Assembly (NCBI GenBank): GCA_934378145.1
Contig: CAKXXW010000006.1
Location: 1-64,000, forward strand
From: an uncultured Eubacteriales bacterium
GTDB taxonomy: Bacteria > Bacillota > Clostridia > Oscillospirales > CAG-272
DNA: 64,000 bases
Direction of reading: 5' to 3'
Shown: one piece after another, positions 31,961-40,332 of the stretch
How positions within the stretch are numbered: the stretch's first letter is position 1
How the letters are laid out: each line of letters opens with the position of its first letter
Position numbers and translations under genes: made by a program
The notes under the pieces: generated by a model
Databases searched by the model: none
What the model was told of the DNA's origin: nothing
Seen by the model: the letters and a program-made list of their open reading frames with translations, nothing else

Positions 31961-34900
31961 CAGTTGTCTCCGTTTCCGGTATCATCTATCTTTTCGGCAG
32001 GTGCGGCGGGTTCCGCTTCGGGAAGGTCATCGGCTTTGAGGGTCGAATCCTCGGGCAGCGGCTCTGCGCTGTCAAGGTCACGGTCGGCGGGAACCGTGGT
32101 GCCCTTCGGAACGGTTATCACCCTCTTTTTCTCGCCTTCGGGAGGCTTTTTGTCGTCCGGAGGCGATGCGGGGGCGGTACTGTCTTTCTTTTCTTCATCT
32201 TCGCCGTCACCGGAGCTTTCGCTTGCACCTTCGGGGCAGGTCACGGGAACGGTTATCGGCATAAATATCTTGCCGAGAAAGCGGTTGAGCTGCTTTTCAA
32301 ATATTATTATGAGAATGAAGAGTATGATACCTATGATCGAGACCGTAAGTCCGACGGTAAATGCCTTCGGGCGGTAGGTCAGCTCGACCGTGTGTTCGCC
32401 GCCGTCGGCGATATCGAAGACTATCACCGCGCCGTCGGTCGACTTTTCGCCGAGGGTGCTGTCGGTGAATATACCGCGGATGTCAACGCGCTTGCCGTCG
32501 ACCTTTACCTGCCAGCCCTTGTCGTAGGGGATAGAGGTGAACACGGTCGTTGCGCCGTCGGTCGTAATCTTTCCGGTGAGGTGATCGTCGGTGTAGTCCT
32601 CGTCGATCATGAGCTGCGACTTTGAGAGCTTTGCCATCGCGTCCTCGAACACGGTGCGGTCAAGGTAGTAGAAGAGCGGTACGCCGTCGGTCACATAGAG
32701 GTTCGAGGCTTCAAGCGTAAGGGTCACATCACTTGACATACCCTCTCTGAGCGCGCCGAGGAAGAGCGATCTCTCCGATCCGCCGCCGTAGACCTTTCCG
32801 TAGGAGCCGGCGGGAGCCGAAAAGCTGAATTCCCTCTGGAACTCGCTCGGCAGATAGAAGAAGACATACTGCGTCGAGACATCGTCGTAGGGGTTGTATT
32901 CATTTTCGTAATCATCGTCCTCATCCTCACCGGGCAGATATGATTCTATTTTCTGACGGATATCGTCGGGAGTGTCGATGAAGGGGAGCTTTACTGTATA
33001 TCTTACAAACGCCGAGGAGTTGTCGCTGACCTTCTGATAATTCGTGTAGGGATATTTGTAGTTGGAGGTCTTTGTCGGAGTACCGTTGGTTTTGCTTACG
33101 CCTCCGGTAGAAACGGTGTAGTCGGTCATGGGCTTGAACACCTCGACAGGGGTGTCGGATCCGAGCATGGCGGTCACTATCGCATTGAGCCTTTCATAGG
33201 GATTCCTGTACTCGGCGACATCGACATCCGCGACAGAGGAGCTGACGGCATATCCGAGCGCAAGGGCTGTAAGGTTCCTGTAGACCGTGTAGTTGTCGTC
33301 CGAGTAGTATTCCTCGTAGTATCCGAGGTCGGCGAAAAGCTCCTTTGCCGCCCGTGCCTCGGCGTTCGATTCTTCCTGAGCCGAGAGGACATATTTCACT
33401 CCGAGAAGCGAATCCGAGACAAGATTGCCGGGGAAGTAGCGCGTCTCGTGCGACTTGCCGAAGTATCCCATATTCTTGAGATATCTTATCGTTGTGGCAT
33501 TGAGGGTCGAGGTCGAGCTTGTCATACCGTGGACATTGAGTGCCATATTGTCGTTTGCCTTGCGGTGCGATGCCTCCTCGAGACGATAGAACGACATATC
33601 GCTGTCGGTGACTGCCGTGACGGTATCGCGGAGCGGATCGAGCGTATTGTGATAGGTCGTGTACTTCGTATATACGACATCGGCGCCGAGGTCAAGGCAG
33701 TTGCAGAGTCCGTTGCCGAAAAGCTCGGCGGAGATGAGGACAGCAAGGATGAGCGCAACATTTTTCGGCTTCTTCGTGTGCTTCATCGCGCAGAGCATTA
33801 TGAGGTAGACTCCGACGCAGAGTACGGACAGCCAGACACATTCAAGGTTCAGGAGCTTGCCGACCTCGTGGTCACGGTGATAGCTGCTGTTGCCGAGTAT
33901 GAAGGTCGAAAATTCGGTCTTCTGTGCCACGGCAAGCAGTACGAGCATCGTTCCCGCACTGAAGAAGAGGACGCCCGAGTGGACTCTCCTTATCTCGAGA
34001 AAGCCCTTATATGCCATGACGAGAAGTACGAAGCACAGCATGAAGCTGTATCTGTAATTGAGCCAGTTGGGGCGCTGGAAGCCGTGCCAGACAAGGTCCG
34101 CCGGACGGATGAGGAAGCTCAGAAGGAAGAATGCCACGAGGATCCCCGAGCAGATCTTTTCCCTTGCCGAATATCTCGGATTGCAGAAGAATACGGGGAT
34201 GAGCAGCACTGTGAGCATACCGCAGTAGACGAAGGGCAGACCCTCGGGTCTTACGGTATCGTAGGAGCAGGGAAGGAACTTTACGAACATATCGAGGATG
34301 TCGAAGTTCGCCTTGAAGTTCCAATTCGTGTTCGAGAAGGTCGTCTTGCCGAAGGTGAGCGAGTAGTACGCCGTCATGAGTATGACCGCCGCCATCGCCG
34401 CGGCAAGAACAGAGAAGAACGCGAAGCGCAGGAAGGATTTTGCGAAGTGGGTGTTCTCGCGGTAAGGATTGTTCTGACCCTTCTCGTTGCGCATGAAGTA
34501 ATAGAAGAGGAAATACGCCACGCAGTAGATGCAGACCATCCAGCCGATGTAGAAGTTACTTACGAGCGTGAGCGCGAGGAAAGCTGTGTAGAGCTTGTAG
34601 TGACCTTTTTCGATAAGTCCCTCAAGTCCGAGAGAGACTATCGGCAGCCATATGACGGCGTCTATCCACATCGAGTTGTGCTGCTGTACGATGCAATATG
34701 CCGAGAGCGCGTACATCAGCGAGAATGTCACGGTGGTTATTCGGCTGAATGTCGGTCTCTTTGAAAAATGGCTGTGCAGATAGTATCCGAAGGTCAGACC
34801 GCAGAGTCCTGTCTTGAGCAGGAATATCGTGAGGAGAGCCTCAAGGATCATCTTCTGCGGGAAGAGTGCCACTATATACGAGAAAGGACTTGCGAGATAG

Positions 34901-35430
34901 TAGGCATACATTCCGAGGAATTCTCCGCCGAGGGCGCGGCTGAAGGAGTAGAGCATACTCATATCGCCGTAGATCGCATTGCGGAGCCCCTCATAGAAGC
35001 TGACATACTGACCGTTGAGGTCGAGTACGAGTACCGAACCCTCTCCGATCGGGTGGATGCCCATGGAGGCGTATATGAGGTACATTATGACCACGGGGAT
35101 AATAAAGGCAAAGCAGAGGTATCCGTATTCGCGGAAGAACCGTCTGAATCTTTCCTTACCCGTCGGCTTGTCCCCGAGCATCGGAGCGCTGACCGCGGGG
35201 GCGGACGCTGTTTCGGGGGGCGGTGTTGCCCCGGGCGCCTTCACGGCTTCTTCTTTCACATTATCATTCATCATTTTTTCGAGCCTCGCTTTCCGGATAC
35301 AGTCGGAACAGACGAATCCTTTTTCTTTTACGGAATAGACCGTTTTCGTGAGTTTCATCGATCTATGTAATATCGTTTTGCCGCATTCGACGCAACGCTC
35401 GGTCTCCCGATCTTTCTTTTTCCTGCCCAT
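31960..35430 (-). CDS. YfhO-family membrane protein with N-terminal zinc ribbon
   Basis: 1156 residues. Residues 13-44 hold two CxxC pairs (CVEC and CSDC, 25 apart), a zinc-ribbon-like domain. A Pro/Ala/Glu linker (about 55-90) and about a dozen transmembrane helices follow (about 100-560), with the YfhO-like HPIGEGSVLVLDLNGQYVSF and WRPNWLNYRYSF-type segments. A large extracytoplasmic domain occupies about 600-1050, followed by a final helix (about 1060-1080) and an acidic/Pro-rich tail. YfhO proteins are thought to transfer sugars to lipoteichoic acid or related wall polymers outside the membrane. The zinc ribbon at the front is unusual. It is second in the operon with the DUF951 gene and ruvAB. 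Confidence 0.8.
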   Translation of the reverse strand: MGRKKKDRETERCVECGKTILHRSMKLTKTVYSVKEKGFVCSDCIRKARLEKMMNDNVKEEAVKAPGATPPPETASAPAVSAPMLGDKPTGKERFRRFFREYGYLCFAFIIPVVIMYLIYASMGIHPIGEGSVLVLDLNGQYVSFYEGLRNAIYGDMSMLYSFSRALGGEFLGMYAYYLASPFSYIVALFPQKMILEALLTIFLLKTGLCGLTFGYYLHSHFSKRPTFSRITTVTFSLMYALSAYCIVQQHNSMWIDAVIWLPIVSLGLEGLIEKGHYKLYTAFLALTLVSNFYIGWMVCIYCVAYFLFYYFMRNEKGQNNPYRENTHFAKSFLRFAFFSVLAAAMAAVILMTAYYSLTFGKTTFSNTNWNFKANFDILDMFVKFLPCSYDTVRPEGLPFVYCGMLTVLLIPVFFCNPRYSAREKICSGILVAFFLLSFLIRPADLVWHGFQRPNWLNYRYSFMLCFVLLVMAYKGFLEIRRVHSGVLFFSAGTMLVLLAVAQKTEFSTFILGNSSYHRDHEVGKLLNLECVWLSVLCVGVYLIMLCAMKHTKKPKNVALILAVLISAELFGNGLCNCLDLGADVVYTKYTTYHNTLDPLRDTVTAVTDSDMSFYRLEEASHRKANDNMALNVHGMTSSTSTLNATTIRYLKNMGYFGKSHETRYFPGNLVSDSLLGVKYVLSAQEESNAEARAAKELFADLGYYEEYYSDDNYTVYRNLTALALGYAVSSSVADVDVAEYRNPYERLNAIVTAMLGSDTPVEVFKPMTDYTVSTGGVSKTNGTPTKTSNYKYPYTNYQKVSDNSSAFVRYTVKLPFIDTPDDIRQKIESYLPGEDEDDDYENEYNPYDDVSTQYVFFYLPSEFQREFSFSAPAGSYGKVYGGGSERSLFLGALREGMSSDVTLTLEASNLYVTDGVPLFYYLDRTVFEDAMAKLSKSQLMIDEDYTDDHLTGKITTDGATTVFTSIPYDKGWQVKVDGKRVDIRGIFTDSTLGEKSTDGAVIVFDIADGGEHTVELTYRPKAFTVGLTVSIIGIILFILIIIFEKQLNRFLGKIFMPITVPVTCPEGASESSGDGEDEEKKDSTAPASPPDDKKPPEGEKKRVITVPKGTTVPADRDLDSAEPLPEDSTLKADDLPEAEPAAPAEKIDDTGNGDN

Positions 35431-35444
35431 AAAGAATCCTTTCT

Positions 35445-35645
35445 TTATTTTTCTTCCGAGGAAGGGATGACCTTCTTCACCGCTTTTTCGAGCTTCAGGC
35501 GGTCAAGGGTCATATCTCTTCCGCAGCGGGTACATACTATCCGCACATCGCTGCCGCTTCGTATGACTCTGAAAAGTCTTGAGCCGCATGGGTGCGGCTT
35601 TTTCAGTTCAAGTATGTCATTTGCCGAAAACCTTACTATTTCCAC
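35445..35645 (-). CDS. DUF951 family small protein
   Basis: 66 residues. KKPHPCGSRLFRVIRSGSDVRIVCTRCGR is typical of DUF951: Cys in PHPCG and a CTRC pair probably bind zinc. The family is widespread in Firmicutes and its function is not established. It is the first gene of the operon running to ruvB; a consensus promoter lies at 35677-35705. Confidence 0.88.
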   Translation of the reverse strand: MEIVRFSANDILELKKPHPCGSRLFRVIRSGSDVRIVCTRCGRDMTLDRLKLEKAVKKVIPSSEEK

Positions 35646-35676
35646 AGGAAACTCCTATTAAGGTATATATATATCT

Positions 35677-35705
35677 ATTATACCACACATTTCATATCTT
35701 GTAAA
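35677..35705 (-). promoter_or_regulatory. promoter of the DUF951/yfhO/ruvAB operon
   Basis: On the minus strand TTTACA, 17-base spacer, TATAAT (35682-35677), 32 bases upstream of the ATG. Confidence 0.78.
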
Positions 35706-35730
35706 TCCGTAAATTAAATTTACTTTGTGC

Positions 35731-35759
35731 TTGCAATAGAGCGTCCGTTGTGTTATAAT
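35731..35759 (+). promoter_or_regulatory. promoter of the XRE regulator operon
   Basis: TTGCAA, 17-base spacer, TATAAT, diverging from the DUF951 promoter. Confidence 0.75.
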
Positions 35760-35779
35760 GGGGTATCAGGAAGAGAGGG

Positions 35780-36676
35780 ATGCCAGCCTTGAATACCGGT
35801 GAAAAAATAAAAAAGCTCCGCACCGACAAGTCGATGACCCAAGCGGAGCTTGCGGGAAACAAAATAACGCGGAATATGCTGAGCCTTATAGAATCTGGGG
35901 CTGCGGTGCCGTCACTCGGCACGGTAAAGTACCTTGCCGAGCGGCTCAATGTCCCCGCGGGGATACTTGTTTCGGACGACAACGATGAGTTCTTCTACCG
36001 CAAGCTGATCGGTATGGAAAACATAAAGAAGGCGCTCGTATCGGGCAACTACCGCATATGCCGCGAGCTGTGCGATTCGCTCGATCCCGACGGGAACGAC
36101 GACGAGATAGCCATGATCCGTGCCGTCTGCTCGCTCGGGATAGCGAAGGAGGCGTTCGCGGACGGGCATCTCCGCGCCGCCTGCGCGGAGTTTGACGAGG
36201 CGTCGTCGGGCGTCAGGAAAACAGTTTACAATGTGAGGTACATAAGCGCAGAGGCAGAAGTCTACTGCCGCTATATGCGGAGCGTTTCGCCCACGCTGTA
36301 TTCGGAGAGCGCCGACGGAGAGACGGCGGAGGCTCTCGCCTTCGGTGATCCGTTCTGCGTCTATGCAACGGTGCTGAGGTATATCTCCTCGGGAGATGCG
36401 GACGGCGCCGGTAGGCTCCTGCCGTTCCTCGGCAAGGGCTTTTACCGCGAGCATATCGGTGCGAAACTCGGGATGATGCGAGGTGATTTTGCCGGTGCAC
36501 TTGCCGAGCTGCGCGTGCTTCTCAATGACGGGGAAAAGGTCGGCACGCCCGTAATGTACGATATTTTCCGCGATCTCGAGGTCTGCTGTCGTGAGGCGGG
36601 GGACTTCAAGGGAGCCTACGAATATTCGGGGGCGAAGGTCGTTATGCTTGAAAGACTGCTTTCGGAGGTGGACTGA
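35780..36676 (+). CDS. XRE-family regulator with TPR-like C-terminal domain
   Basis: 298 residues. A helix-turn-helix of the Cro/CI type spans about residues 8-62 (GEKIKKLRTDKSMTQAELAG, ITRNMLSLIESGAAVPSLGT). The remaining 230 residues are helical pairs like TPR repeats (for example LVSGNYRICRELCDSL and MMRGDFAGALAELRVLL), the arrangement seen in peptide-sensing regulators. No small peptide gene was seen beside it. The start could be the ATG at 35780 or a TTG at 35789 (MNTGEKIKKLR), which is better spaced from GAGAGGG. Two bases separate it from the lipoprotein gene. Confidence 0.8.
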   Translation: MPALNTGEKIKKLRTDKSMTQAELAGNKITRNMLSLIESGAAVPSLGTVKYLAERLNVPAGILVSDDNDEFFYRKLIGMENIKKALVSGNYRICRELCDSLDPDGNDDEIAMIRAVCSLGIAKEAFADGHLRAACAEFDEASSGVRKTVYNVRYISAEAEVYCRYMRSVSPTLYSESADGETAEALAFGDPFCVYATVLRYISSGDADGAGRLLPFLGKGFYREHIGAKLGMMRGDFAGALAELRVLLNDGEKVGTPVMYDIFRDLEVCCREAGDFKGAYEYSGAKVVMLERLLSEVD

Positions 36677-36678
36677 GG

Positions 36679-37044
36679 ATGAAAAAGGTCTTTGCGATGC
36701 TTGCGGCAGCCCTGATACTCGTATCGTTTGCCGCGTGTTCTTTTCCTTCAGGAGAAAAGGATTTCTTTGCGGGAGATCCGGTCTCTCCCGATGAACTTCG
36801 CAGATACAGCGAAGAGTTTTCTGACGGTACCGACACGGCAGAGATACCGACGACGCTGCCGAAGCGCCTGACGGTATTTTGGGTCCCCGGCGGCTCGGTC
36901 TATCACCGTTATCTGGACTGTGAATATATCGCCTCGGTAAAGGATCCCGAGGTAGGCTCTGTCGGGGCGGCTGAGAAAGCGGGGATCTCGAGGCTCTGCC
37001 GCACCTGTGCCAAAAAATATGCGGAAGAGGCAACGGAAAGCTGA
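36679..37044 (+). CDS. small lipoprotein with probable zinc-binding domain
   Basis: 121 residues. The lipoprotein signal ends at the lipobox SFAAC (Cys20). After a flexible acidic linker, residues about 60-112 contain VFWVPGGSVYHRYLDCEYI and LCRTC, a His plus three Cys arrangement that resembles the small YHxxxC...CxxC domains found in many Firmicutes envelope proteins and is probably a metal site. Function unknown. It lies between the XRE regulator (2 bases) and the sulfatase maturase (start 1 base after its stop), clearly one operon. Confidence 0.65.
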   Translation: MKKVFAMLAAALILVSFAACSFPSGEKDFFAGDPVSPDELRRYSEEFSDGTDTAEIPTTLPKRLTVFWVPGGSVYHRYLDCEYIASVKDPEVGSVGAAEKAGISRLCRTCAKKYAEEATES

Positions 37045-37045
37045 T

Positions 37046-38137
37046 ATGCCCGATACTACTGTACTTATAAAGCCCGCGTCGGGGCTTTGCAATATGAGGT
37101 GTCGCTACTGCTTCTATTACGGGGGCGAGGGACACAGCAACGGCATCATGGACGACGCGACTCTTGAGCTTATGATAAAGCGTACTCTTGAATATGCGGG
37201 AGCGGACGGTAGAGCGCATTCGGTGAGCCTCGCCTTTCAGGGCGGAGAGCCGACGCTCGCCGGACTTGACTACTTCAGAAAGGTCGTTGCGCTGATCGGA
37301 AAATACAATCTGCAGGGGCATCGGATAAATTACGCCGTTCAGACGAACGGACTTTGCATCGACCGCGAAATGGCGGAATTTTTTGCGGAAAACAGGTTTC
37401 TTGCCGGAGTGTCCCTTGACGGGAACCGCGAGATACACGATATGAACCGGCTTGACGCCTCGGGGAAGGCGACCTTTTCGAGGGTGATGAAGACTCTGCG
37501 CCTTTTTGACGAGGTTGGTGTCGAATACAACATACTCTGCGTCGTTTCGCGCGCGGTGGTAAGGCGACCGGCGGCGGTCTATGATGCCCTGACGGGAGCA
37601 GGTTTCCGCTATCTGCAATTCATCCCCTGTCTTGACAGGAACGGCGGCGGACTTTCGCCCGACCCCGAGTCTTATGGGAAATTCCTCTGCACCGTTTTTG
37701 ACAGATGGTACAGGGATATTGTGTCGGGGAAGAGCATAAGCGTGCGCGATTTTGACAATTATATTCTGAGAGCGGCGGGAAGGCTGCCCGAGATATGTAC
37801 GATGCGGGGCATATGCGGCTGCTATTTCACCGTCGAGTCCGACGGAAGCGTATATCCGTGCGACTTTTTCGTTCTGCCCGAATGGCGGATCGGAAATGTT
37901 GCCGATATGAGCTTTTCGGATATGCTCGCATCCGACACGGCGAAGCGATTCATAACCGAATCGACGGCTCATCCGGAGGAGTGTAAGAAATGCCGTTATT
38001 ACGGCTTCTGCGGCTCGGGATGCCGGAGCCTTCGCGACGAGAGCGGCAAAAATATCTTCTGCCTGTCGTACAAAACATTTCTCGATCACGCGGGGGACAG
38101 AATAATCGAACTTTCACGCCGATTTTTCGGTCGCTGA
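37046..38137 (+). CDS. anaerobic sulfatase-maturating radical SAM enzyme
   Basis: 363 residues. The radical SAM motif is C15-x3-C19-x2-C22 (GLCNMRCRYC), followed by FQGGEPTLAGLDYF, VSLDGNREIHD, and Cys-rich SPASM-type clusters at CTMRGICGCYF, YPCDFF and CKKCRYYGFCGSGC. Such enzymes oxidise the active-site Cys of sulfatases to formylglycine without oxygen. The likely client is the Cys-type sulfatase at 16028, about 21 kb away. The start at 37046 (MPDTTVLIKPASG) is family-typical; an upstream frame lies inside the lipoprotein gene. It is last in the XRE operon. Confidence 0.88.
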   Translation: MPDTTVLIKPASGLCNMRCRYCFYYGGEGHSNGIMDDATLELMIKRTLEYAGADGRAHSVSLAFQGGEPTLAGLDYFRKVVALIGKYNLQGHRINYAVQTNGLCIDREMAEFFAENRFLAGVSLDGNREIHDMNRLDASGKATFSRVMKTLRLFDEVGVEYNILCVVSRAVVRRPAAVYDALTGAGFRYLQFIPCLDRNGGGLSPDPESYGKFLCTVFDRWYRDIVSGKSISVRDFDNYILRAAGRLPEICTMRGICGCYFTVESDGSVYPCDFFVLPEWRIGNVADMSFSDMLASDTAKRFITESTAHPEECKKCRYYGFCGSGCRSLRDESGKNIFCLSYKTFLDHAGDRIIELSRRFFGR

Positions 38138-38140
38138 TTC

Positions 38141-38306
38141 AAGGCATCACCGCGCAATCCACGCATGGCACACTTGCTTGCGGCTTTTTCGTCATACTTC
38201 ACAAAAATCCTTGTCAGTAGCTCTACTACAGCCTGCGAATTTTTGTATTGTCTGACGAAAAATCCGACTGCGCAATTGTACCATCGGAATTACGCGGTAA
38301 TGCCTT
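38141..38306. mobile_element. 166-bp MITE-like palindromic element
   Basis: The ends AAGGCATCACCGCGCAATCC and the right end GGAATTACGCGGTAATGCCTT are imperfect inverted repeats of about 20 bases. Inside, TTTTTCGTCA and TGACGAAAAA form a second inverted pair around ACAAAAATC... GAATTTTTGT. There is no coding capacity and no clear target duplication. It fills the space between the maturase and glgB. Confidence 0.7.
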
Positions 38307-38329
38307 AATAAATCCTATAAAAAAAGCAC

Positions 38330-38361
38330 ACCCTATATAAAAAGTATGGGGTGGGTTTTTT
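38330..38361 (+). promoter_or_regulatory. hairpin plus T6 immediately before glgB
   Basis: ACCCTATA and TATGGGGT pair around TAAAAAG; the 3' arm and the next bases, GGGGTGGG, are the only ribosome-site-like sequence before the ATG at 38362, and TTTTTT lies between. It may terminate transcripts arriving from upstream or mask the glgB ribosome site. Confidence 0.5.
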
Positions 38362-40332
38362 ATGCTGGAAGAAAAAAAGATCATCAGAGAAAATGTCGAT
38401 GCCTACTATTTTCATCAGGGTACCGCGACCCGTATATACGAATACCTCGGCGCGCATTTCCTTTCGGAGACAGAAGAGAAGAGGTACAGGTATGCGTTCA
38501 GGACCTTTGCCTACCGTGCGGAGCGGGTCGAGGTCGCCGGGGATTTCAATTCGTGGGGCGCTCTCCCGATGGAGCGGATAAGCGAAAACGGCATATGGGA
38601 GGCGATATACGACAGCGAGATACCGCTCGAAGGTATGAGATACAAGTACCGCGTGATCTCCCCTACGGGGACCGTGCTGAAATCCGACCCCTATGCACAG
38701 TATTCCGAGTGGGGGAGCCGTACCGCTTCGATCATCAGGACCGAGCGGAGCTATGAATGGCACGACAGAAAATTCATGTCGGCAAGGAAGGCGCTTTTCT
38801 CGGGAAATAAAAAGTATTTTTATCCTGCCCCGATGAATATTTATGAAGTCCACCTCGGCTCGTGGCAGACCCTTGACGGAAAGAACACGGTCAACGGTGA
38901 CGCCTACCTCAATTACCGTGAGATAGCCGACAGACTGGCGGTCTACGCGGTCGAGGCGGGATTTACGCACATAGAACTGCTCCCGATAACCGAATTTCCC
39001 TATGACGGCTCGTGGGGCTATCAGGCGACCGGGTACTTCGCGCCGACCTCGCGCTTCGGAACGCCCGACGATTTCAGATATTTTGTGGATACGCTCCACC
39101 GCGCGGGGATCGGAGTGATCCTTGATTGGGTGCCGGCGCATTTTCCGAAGGACAGTCACGGCCTTTACCGCTTCGACGGGTACAGGCTCTATGAATATCA
39201 GGGCGATGATCGCGCGGAGAACGCGAATTGGGGGACCTGCTTTTTCGATGTCGGAAGACCGGAGGTGCAGTCGTTCCTCGTCTCGTCGGCGCTTTTCTGG
39301 TTCCGGGAATTTCATATCGACGGTCTGCGCATCGACGCGGTCGCGTCGATGCTCTACCTCGATTATGATAAACGCGGCGGCGAATGGACACCGAATGTCA
39401 ACGGAGGGAACGAGAACCTCGAGGCGATCGCCTTTTTCAGAAAGCTCAACACGGCGGTGTTCTCGGAATTTTCCGATGTCCTCATGATCGCCGAGGAATC
39501 GACGGCTTGGCCGCTCGTGACGCATCCGGTGAGTGAGGGCGGACTCGGCTTCAACTTTAAGTGGAATATGGGCTGGGCGAACGATATGTTCGATTATGTT
39601 GCGACCGACAGCTACTTCAGGAGCGGGAAGTACAACGAGCTGACATTTTCTATGATGTACGCCTTTTCAGAGAATTTTATCCTTCCCGTATCGCACGATG
39701 AGGTCGTTCACGGTAAAAAGTCCCTGCTCGACAAGATGTTCGGCTCGTATGAGCAGAAATTCGCAACGATGCGCGCTTTTCTCGCCTATATGATGACTCA
39801 CCCGGGGAAAAAACTGATGTTCATGGGATGCGAGTTCGGACAGTTTGCCGAGTGGGATTACCGCGGGCAGCTCGAATGGTTCATGCAGGATTTTGAGGCT
39901 CATGCGAAAATGAAAAAATATTCATCCGAGCTGAACGCCTTTTATCTCTCGCATCCCGAGCTGTGGCAGATAGATTTTTCGTGGGACGGCTTTGAATGGC
40001 TCCTCTCCGACCGCAGGGATGATTCGGTCATAGCTTTCAGAAGGAAGGATTCCGGGGGCGGCGAGCTTATCTGCGTGATGAATTTTTCGCCGCTCGAATA
40101 TAAGGAATACTGCATCCCGACCGGAGGTGCCGCGCATTATTACAAGGAAGTATTCAACAGCGACAGCATAGAATACGGCGGCAAGGGAAGGCTCAACCGC
40201 GGGCTTTTCGGCGGGGAAGAGGCGGCGCTGTTCCCGGATATTCCTCCGCTGTCGGCGCTGATATTCGGGAAAGTGGACGCAAAAGACGGTGAGCCTGCCG
40301 ATGCCGTCCTCACAGTGGAGGCGTCAAAATGA
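38362..40332 (+). CDS. glgB: 1,4-alpha-glucan branching enzyme
   Basis: 656 residues. An N-terminal CBM48-like domain (about 40-130, VEVAGDFNSWGALPMER) precedes the GH13 barrel with HIELLPITEFPYDGSWGYQ, ILDWVPAHFPKD, FHIDGLRIDAVASMLYLDY (nucleophile Asp), IAEES (Glu) and LPVSHDEVVHGKKS. GlgB adds alpha-1,6 branches to glycogen. It overlaps glgC by ATGA, so both are made together. glgA, glgP and glgD are absent from the window. Confidence 0.95.
   Translation: MLEEKKIIRENVDAYYFHQGTATRIYEYLGAHFLSETEEKRYRYAFRTFAYRAERVEVAGDFNSWGALPMERISENGIWEAIYDSEIPLEGMRYKYRVISPTGTVLKSDPYAQYSEWGSRTASIIRTERSYEWHDRKFMSARKALFSGNKKYFYPAPMNIYEVHLGSWQTLDGKNTVNGDAYLNYREIADRLAVYAVEAGFTHIELLPITEFPYDGSWGYQATGYFAPTSRFGTPDDFRYFVDTLHRAGIGVILDWVPAHFPKDSHGLYRFDGYRLYEYQGDDRAENANWGTCFFDVGRPEVQSFLVSSALFWFREFHIDGLRIDAVASMLYLDYDKRGGEWTPNVNGGNENLEAIAFFRKLNTAVFSEFSDVLMIAEESTAWPLVTHPVSEGGLGFNFKWNMGWANDMFDYVATDSYFRSGKYNELTFSMMYAFSENFILPVSHDEVVHGKKSLLDKMFGSYEQKFATMRAFLAYMMTHPGKKLMFMGCEFGQFAEWDYRGQLEWFMQDFEAHAKMKKYSSELNAFYLSHPELWQIDFSWDGFEWLLSDRRDDSVIAFRRKDSGGGELICVMNFSPLEYKEYCIPTGGAAHYYKEVFNSDSIEYGGKGRLNRGLFGGEEAALFPDIPPLSALIFGKVDAKDGEPADAVLTVEASK

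Noticed and set aside
33448..34764. Long open frame of 438 codons on the plus strand
   Set aside because: It lies antisense to the YfhO-family gene, is extremely rich in Glu, Arg and Val as expected from reading the complement of GC-rich codons, and has no ribosome site or family motif.
35912..38089. Open frame of 725 codons on the minus strand
   Set aside because: It overlaps three genes with clear motifs on the plus strand (XRE regulator, lipoprotein, sulfatase maturase); composition is that of a shadow frame.
38305..39525. Open frame of 406 codons on the minus strand
   Set aside because: Antisense to glgB with typical shadow composition.
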